A stretch of 9,622 nt of DNA from JARRNO01 sp037384885. GTDB lineage: Bacteria > Acidobacteriota > UBA4820 > DSQY01. The notes beneath the pieces are model-generated. The model had not been told where the DNA came from. It did not search any database and saw only the letters and a program-made list of their open reading frames with translations. Made by a program: the position numbers and the translations under genes. Below are positions 7,135 through 9,622 of this stretch, piece after piece; position 1 is the first letter of the stretch, and every line of letters begins with the position of its first letter. The stretch covers positions 1 to 9,622 of the forward strand of contig JARRNO010000063.1 in assembly GCA_037384885.1 (NCBI GenBank), read 5' to 3'.

Positions 7135-7150
7135 GTGTACATTATAAGGG

Positions 7151-7759
7151 ATGAGCAAACTGCTTGAGGCTGATCGGAAAGCAAAACGACTTCTTTGGGC
7201 AAAACTCACATTAGCCCTCGGCTTCGCGGCGCTGGTCCCGGGGGTGGGGTTTCCTTTCGCGGCTGCAGGGTTGGGCATCGGAGTATTCGCTTCCATCTTA
7301 ACGGTGCGAAAGCCCACCCGGTACGGAGGAAAGGGACTCCTGAGCGCGGGGCTGATCCTCACGGTTCTGGGCCTTGTGCTTTTCTTATTTGAAGCGCATG
7401 CCTTCCTCACGTGGAAAATACGCCAAGCCGAAGCGGGTCGGACGACTATCAGCGAATACCGCATGGGAACGATCACCTACGCATTAGAGCGCTTCCGTCA
7501 AGCAACGGGGCGCTACCCAAAGGCGAGCAGCGTGAGGCAGCTGGACCAGGTACTTGTTCCGCGCTTTGCGCCCTCCCTGCCGAGCCTGGATGGGTGGGGC
7601 AGGCCATTCGCCTTTTCGTCCAATGGGCTTACATACACCCTGTCCTGCCAACCTCCGTCCCGGAACGGCATTCAGCTCCCCGCACTTGTTGACAGCGCCC
7701 TATATCCCCTGCCCCCTCCCAGGGACACCGCATCATCAGGGCGCCCTCTACAGAAATGA
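7151..7759 (+). CDS. Membrane protein with a pseudopilin (GspG)-like C-terminal domain, function unknown
   Basis: 202 residues. After a basic, polar N terminus (MSKLLEADRKAKRL) there is a long Gly/Ala-rich hydrophobic region (about 18-50) and a second hydrophobic helix (about 62-82), a likely membrane hairpin. The soluble part has ITYALERFRQATGRYP (about 108-123) and DGWGRPFAFSSNGLTYTLS (about 147-165), which resemble the ALxxYxxxxGxYP and DPWGxPY signatures of type II secretion major pseudopilins. There is no prepilin peptidase site, so it is not a normal pilin. The C terminus is Pro-rich. Only GGG directly abuts the ATG, and a possible -10 box (CATTAT, 7140-7145) is close enough that the transcript could be leaderless. 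It is divergent from the ECF sigma operon and ends 13 bases before the convergent phosphohexomutase gene. Confidence 0.75.
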   Translation: MSKLLEADRKAKRLLWAKLTLALGFAALVPGVGFPFAAAGLGIGVFASILTVRKPTRYGGKGLLSAGLILTVLGLVLFLFEAHAFLTWKIRQAEAGRTTISEYRMGTITYALERFRQATGRYPKASSVRQLDQVLVPRFAPSLPSLDGWGRPFAFSSNGLTYTLSCQPPSRNGIQLPALVDSALYPLPPPRDTASSGRPLQK

Positions 7760-7772
7760 GCGTCCAGCGGGC

Positions 7773-9197
7773 CTACTTATGCGGGTCGGCCTCCCCCAGC
7801 GCTTTCATGCCCATCTCAATCAGGCGGTCGCAGGCTTCCAGACTAGGCGCTTCGGTGTAAACGCGCAGGCTCGGCTCCGTTCCGGATTGCCGGAAAAGCA
7901 GCCACGATCCGTCTTGAAAGAAAAGCTTGGCGCCGTCCAGCGTATCCACCGACGTCACTGCGATTCCCGCAATGGAGTCTGGAGGCGTCTTGCTGATGGC
8001 CGCAACCTGCCGCTTTCCTTTGGAAGGCGCTACCGGGAAATCCCTTCTCCTGAAGTGGAATTCCCCGAAACGCGCGTAAAGGTCTTGGAGAAGCTGGAGT
8101 GTGGTCTTTCCCGTCTTTACAACCATTTCCAAAAGCAGCAGGTTGATGAGCACTCCGTCCCTCTCGGGTAGATACCCTTTAACGGTCAAGCCGCCGCTCT
8201 CCTCCCCGCCGATCAGCAAATCCTGCTTTTGCATAACCTCGGCAATGTACTTGAATCCCACAGGTTTGTTGACGTACGGCAGCCCGTTTGCCTCTGCAAT
8301 CTTTCCGAGATACTGCGTATTGGCGTTGGTGCAGGCGATCACGCCTGATTCTTGCCTGTATTCAATCAGGTAAAGCGCGAGAAGCGCAATCATTTCCAGA
8401 GGGGTGAAAATGGAGCCGTCGGCGTGAACCCCGCCGGAGCGGTCGCCGTCTCCGTCGGTCGCCAGCCCAAGGTCCGCATTCGAAGAAACGACCGCCTGCC
8501 TCAAGACGTCGAGATAGGCTTCCTTGGGTTCGGGTGCGCGGCCGGCAAAAAGGACATCTCGATCGGATCGGAGGGTGCTCACGCGGCAGGTCCGGGAACC
8601 CACCCAATGCTCCAGAAGTTTTTCTCCCACTCCATTCATGGAATCGATGACGACGGACAAATGCGAGTGCCGAACGGCCTCGATATCCACAAGAGACTCG
8701 ATCAGTTCTCCGTATGCCTCGTCAAGAGGTGTTTCGATGATCCGGCTGATCTTCTTCGCCTCCCGAAACGACATGGTTCGCACGGGATTGCGTCCCAGGA
8801 GCGCTTCAATCTGTTTCGTCGTGTCCACAGAAGCGCTGCCGCCGAATCTTTCCTTGATTTTGAACCCGTTGTACTTGTATGGGTTGTGGCTTGCGGTGAT
8901 CATGACGCCGACGGGGAGGTTGCGCCGGTTCACGAAATAGGAAACATGCGGCGTCGCGCAGGCCTTTGGACTGAGGTAGACGGTGAGGCCGTTCCCCGCA
9001 AACACTTCAGCGGCGGCTGCAGCAAAGTCCTCTGAAAGAAATCGTCTGTCATAGCCCACAGCCACCTGCTTGCTCTCTCCCTTGTCCTCGAGGTAGTCAG
9101 CGACCGCCTGGGCCGCCATCCGCAGGTTGTCGAACGTGAAGTCTTCCGCAATCACGCCCCGCCAGCCGTCTGTTCCGAACTTGATGTTTACGTCCAC
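7773..9197 (-). CDS. Phosphoglucomutase/phosphomannomutase family enzyme (alpha-D-phosphohexomutase)
   Basis: 474 residues, a full four-domain enzyme. It is expected to interconvert hexose 1- and 6-phosphates in the cytosol, feeding cell-envelope sugar or storage pathways. All four active-site loops are present in order: TASHNP (101-106) with the phosphoserine at S103; the metal loop DGDGDR (248-253); the sugar-specificity loop GGEESGG (330-336); and the phosphate-binding loop RQSGTEPSLR (436-445). The N terminus KFGTDGWRG is typical. The GEESGG loop fits glucose- or mannose-phosphate use and does not settle which, and GlmM-type activity cannot be fully excluded. The start is GTG, with AAGGGGG 6 bases upstream. 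It lies 32 bases behind the TPR-like gene, probably in one operon. Confidence 0.94.
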   Translation of the reverse strand: MDVNIKFGTDGWRGVIAEDFTFDNLRMAAQAVADYLEDKGESKQVAVGYDRRFLSEDFAAAAAEVFAGNGLTVYLSPKACATPHVSYFVNRRNLPVGVMITASHNPYKYNGFKIKERFGGSASVDTTKQIEALLGRNPVRTMSFREAKKISRIIETPLDEAYGELIESLVDIEAVRHSHLSVVIDSMNGVGEKLLEHWVGSRTCRVSTLRSDRDVLFAGRAPEPKEAYLDVLRQAVVSSNADLGLATDGDGDRSGGVHADGSIFTPLEMIALLALYLIEYRQESGVIACTNANTQYLGKIAEANGLPYVNKPVGFKYIAEVMQKQDLLIGGEESGGLTVKGYLPERDGVLINLLLLEMVVKTGKTTLQLLQDLYARFGEFHFRRRDFPVAPSKGKRQVAAISKTPPDSIAGIAVTSVDTLDGAKLFFQDGSWLLFRQSGTEPSLRVYTEAPSLEACDRLIEMGMKALGEADPHK

Positions 9198-9229
9198 TTC
9201 TGCCCCCTTGGTGTCGTGACTCGCTTCGC

Positions 9230-9622
9230 TCAGATGTCGGCTTCGACTTGTCTCAAATACATCCCCGTATCCTCCGATTCCTGTCCCATCATCTCGACGA
9301 TTCCCTCCAGGGTCAAGGGAATCAGCCTGAGCGCTTCGCGCTCCTGTTCGGACGCCGACCGGAACCCGCGTTCCAGTGCCTCCAGATCGTGCACCGAATT
9401 AAGCGATCTCAATCGTTCAAAGACCTCCCGGGCTCGCTTCCACCAGCGCCGGTAGAGAAACAGCCTGGCGCGTTGAAGGAGCGCAAGTTCGCATTCGGGG
9501 AACAGAGTGAGAAGATCGTCGAGCGCGGCCTCTCCCAGTTTCGTTTTGCCCTGGTGCAGGAGCGCCTGTGCCGCCAGAAAACGAGGCGCCGGGCCGTCCT
9601 GGGCCGCCAAAGCACGTTCGGC
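9230..9622 (-). CDS. TPR-like repeat protein, C-terminal part (5' truncated by window edge)
   Basis: The - strand frame is open from the window edge to a TGA at 9232-9230: 130 residues with the true start outside. It reads AERALAAQDGPAPRFLAAQA, then LLHQGKTKLGEAALDDLLTL and later ARLFLYRRWWKRAREVFERL. These paired amphipathic helices, with Ala/Gly at close-packing positions and a 30-odd-residue rhythm, resemble tetratricopeptide repeats that scaffold protein contacts. A TTG at 9610 could start a short version, but the same helical pattern continues upstream of it to the edge. The last 50 residues are acidic and non-repetitive. The gene precedes the phosphohexomutase, probably in one transcript. 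No specific role can be assigned. Confidence 0.7.
   Translation of the reverse strand, partial: AERALAAQDGPAPRFLAAQALLHQGKTKLGEAALDDLLTLFPECELALLQRARLFLYRRWWKRAREVFERLRSLNSVHDLEALERGFRSASEQEREALRLIPLTLEGIVEMMGQESEDTGMYLRQVEADI

Noticed and set aside
7554..8171. 205-codon open frame on the + strand bridging two genes
   Set aside because: It overlaps the end of the membrane protein in another frame and is antisense to the phosphohexomutase C terminus. There is no ribosome site and the composition is Arg/His/Pro-rich.
8352..9035. 227-codon open frame on the + strand
   Set aside because: It is antisense to the catalytic core of the phosphohexomutase, which carries all four family loops.
1..9622. 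CRISPR arrays, insertion sequences, attachment sites, tRNA or rRNA genes
   Set aside because: No regularly spaced direct repeats, transposase motifs, terminal inverted repeats or tRNA-like folds were seen by eye. The short gaps leave little room for them.

Overview
The window reads as ordinary bacterial chromosome: dense, GC-rich coding sequence, short gaps, good Shine-Dalgarno sites, and no insertion sequence, CRISPR array, tRNA or rRNA that I can see. The gene set (one long Rel/SpoT-type enzyme, an ECF sigma/anti-sigma pair, a chemoreceptor-like protein with a Geobacter/Myxococcus-style signalling tip, and a phosphohexomutase) suggests a free-living Gram-negative of deltaproteobacterial grade or a neighbouring phylum. 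That placement is an impression from family flavour, not a measured result.

Layout. Positions 1-98 hold the 3' end of an unknown + strand gene, which overlaps tail to tail with a very large - strand gene (82-3258). That gene encodes a two-helix membrane anchor, a methyl-accepting chemotaxis protein (MCP) signalling domain and, at the C terminus, a full family 5 (oligopeptide/OppA-like) solute-binding domain. Divergent from it is rel, a bifunctional (p)ppGpp synthetase/hydrolase (3493-5646, +). The 234-base gap between them holds a near-consensus sigma-70 promoter for the receptor gene. Next comes a - strand operon for an ECF sigma factor (6419-7069) and its zinc-binding transmembrane anti-sigma factor (5688-6422), coupled by an ATGA overlap and preceded by a GGAAC/GTCTTA promoter that looks autoregulatory. 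Divergent from it is a small membrane protein with a pseudopilin-like C-terminal domain (7151-7759, +). The right end is a - strand operon: a TPR-like gene cut by the window edge (9230-9622), then a phosphoglucomutase/phosphomannomutase family enzyme (7773-9197).

Functional themes. Three of the units are sensing or stress systems: (p)ppGpp metabolism, a membrane-tethered receptor whose ligand domain appears to be in the cytoplasm, and an ECF sigma/anti-sigma switch. The most unusual object is the MCP-solute-binding protein fusion, with its odd domain order and a signalling tip altered at two residues that E. coli receptors use for trimer contacts. Its divergent pairing with rel invites a link between peptide or nutrient sensing and the stringent response, but that link is inference from position only.
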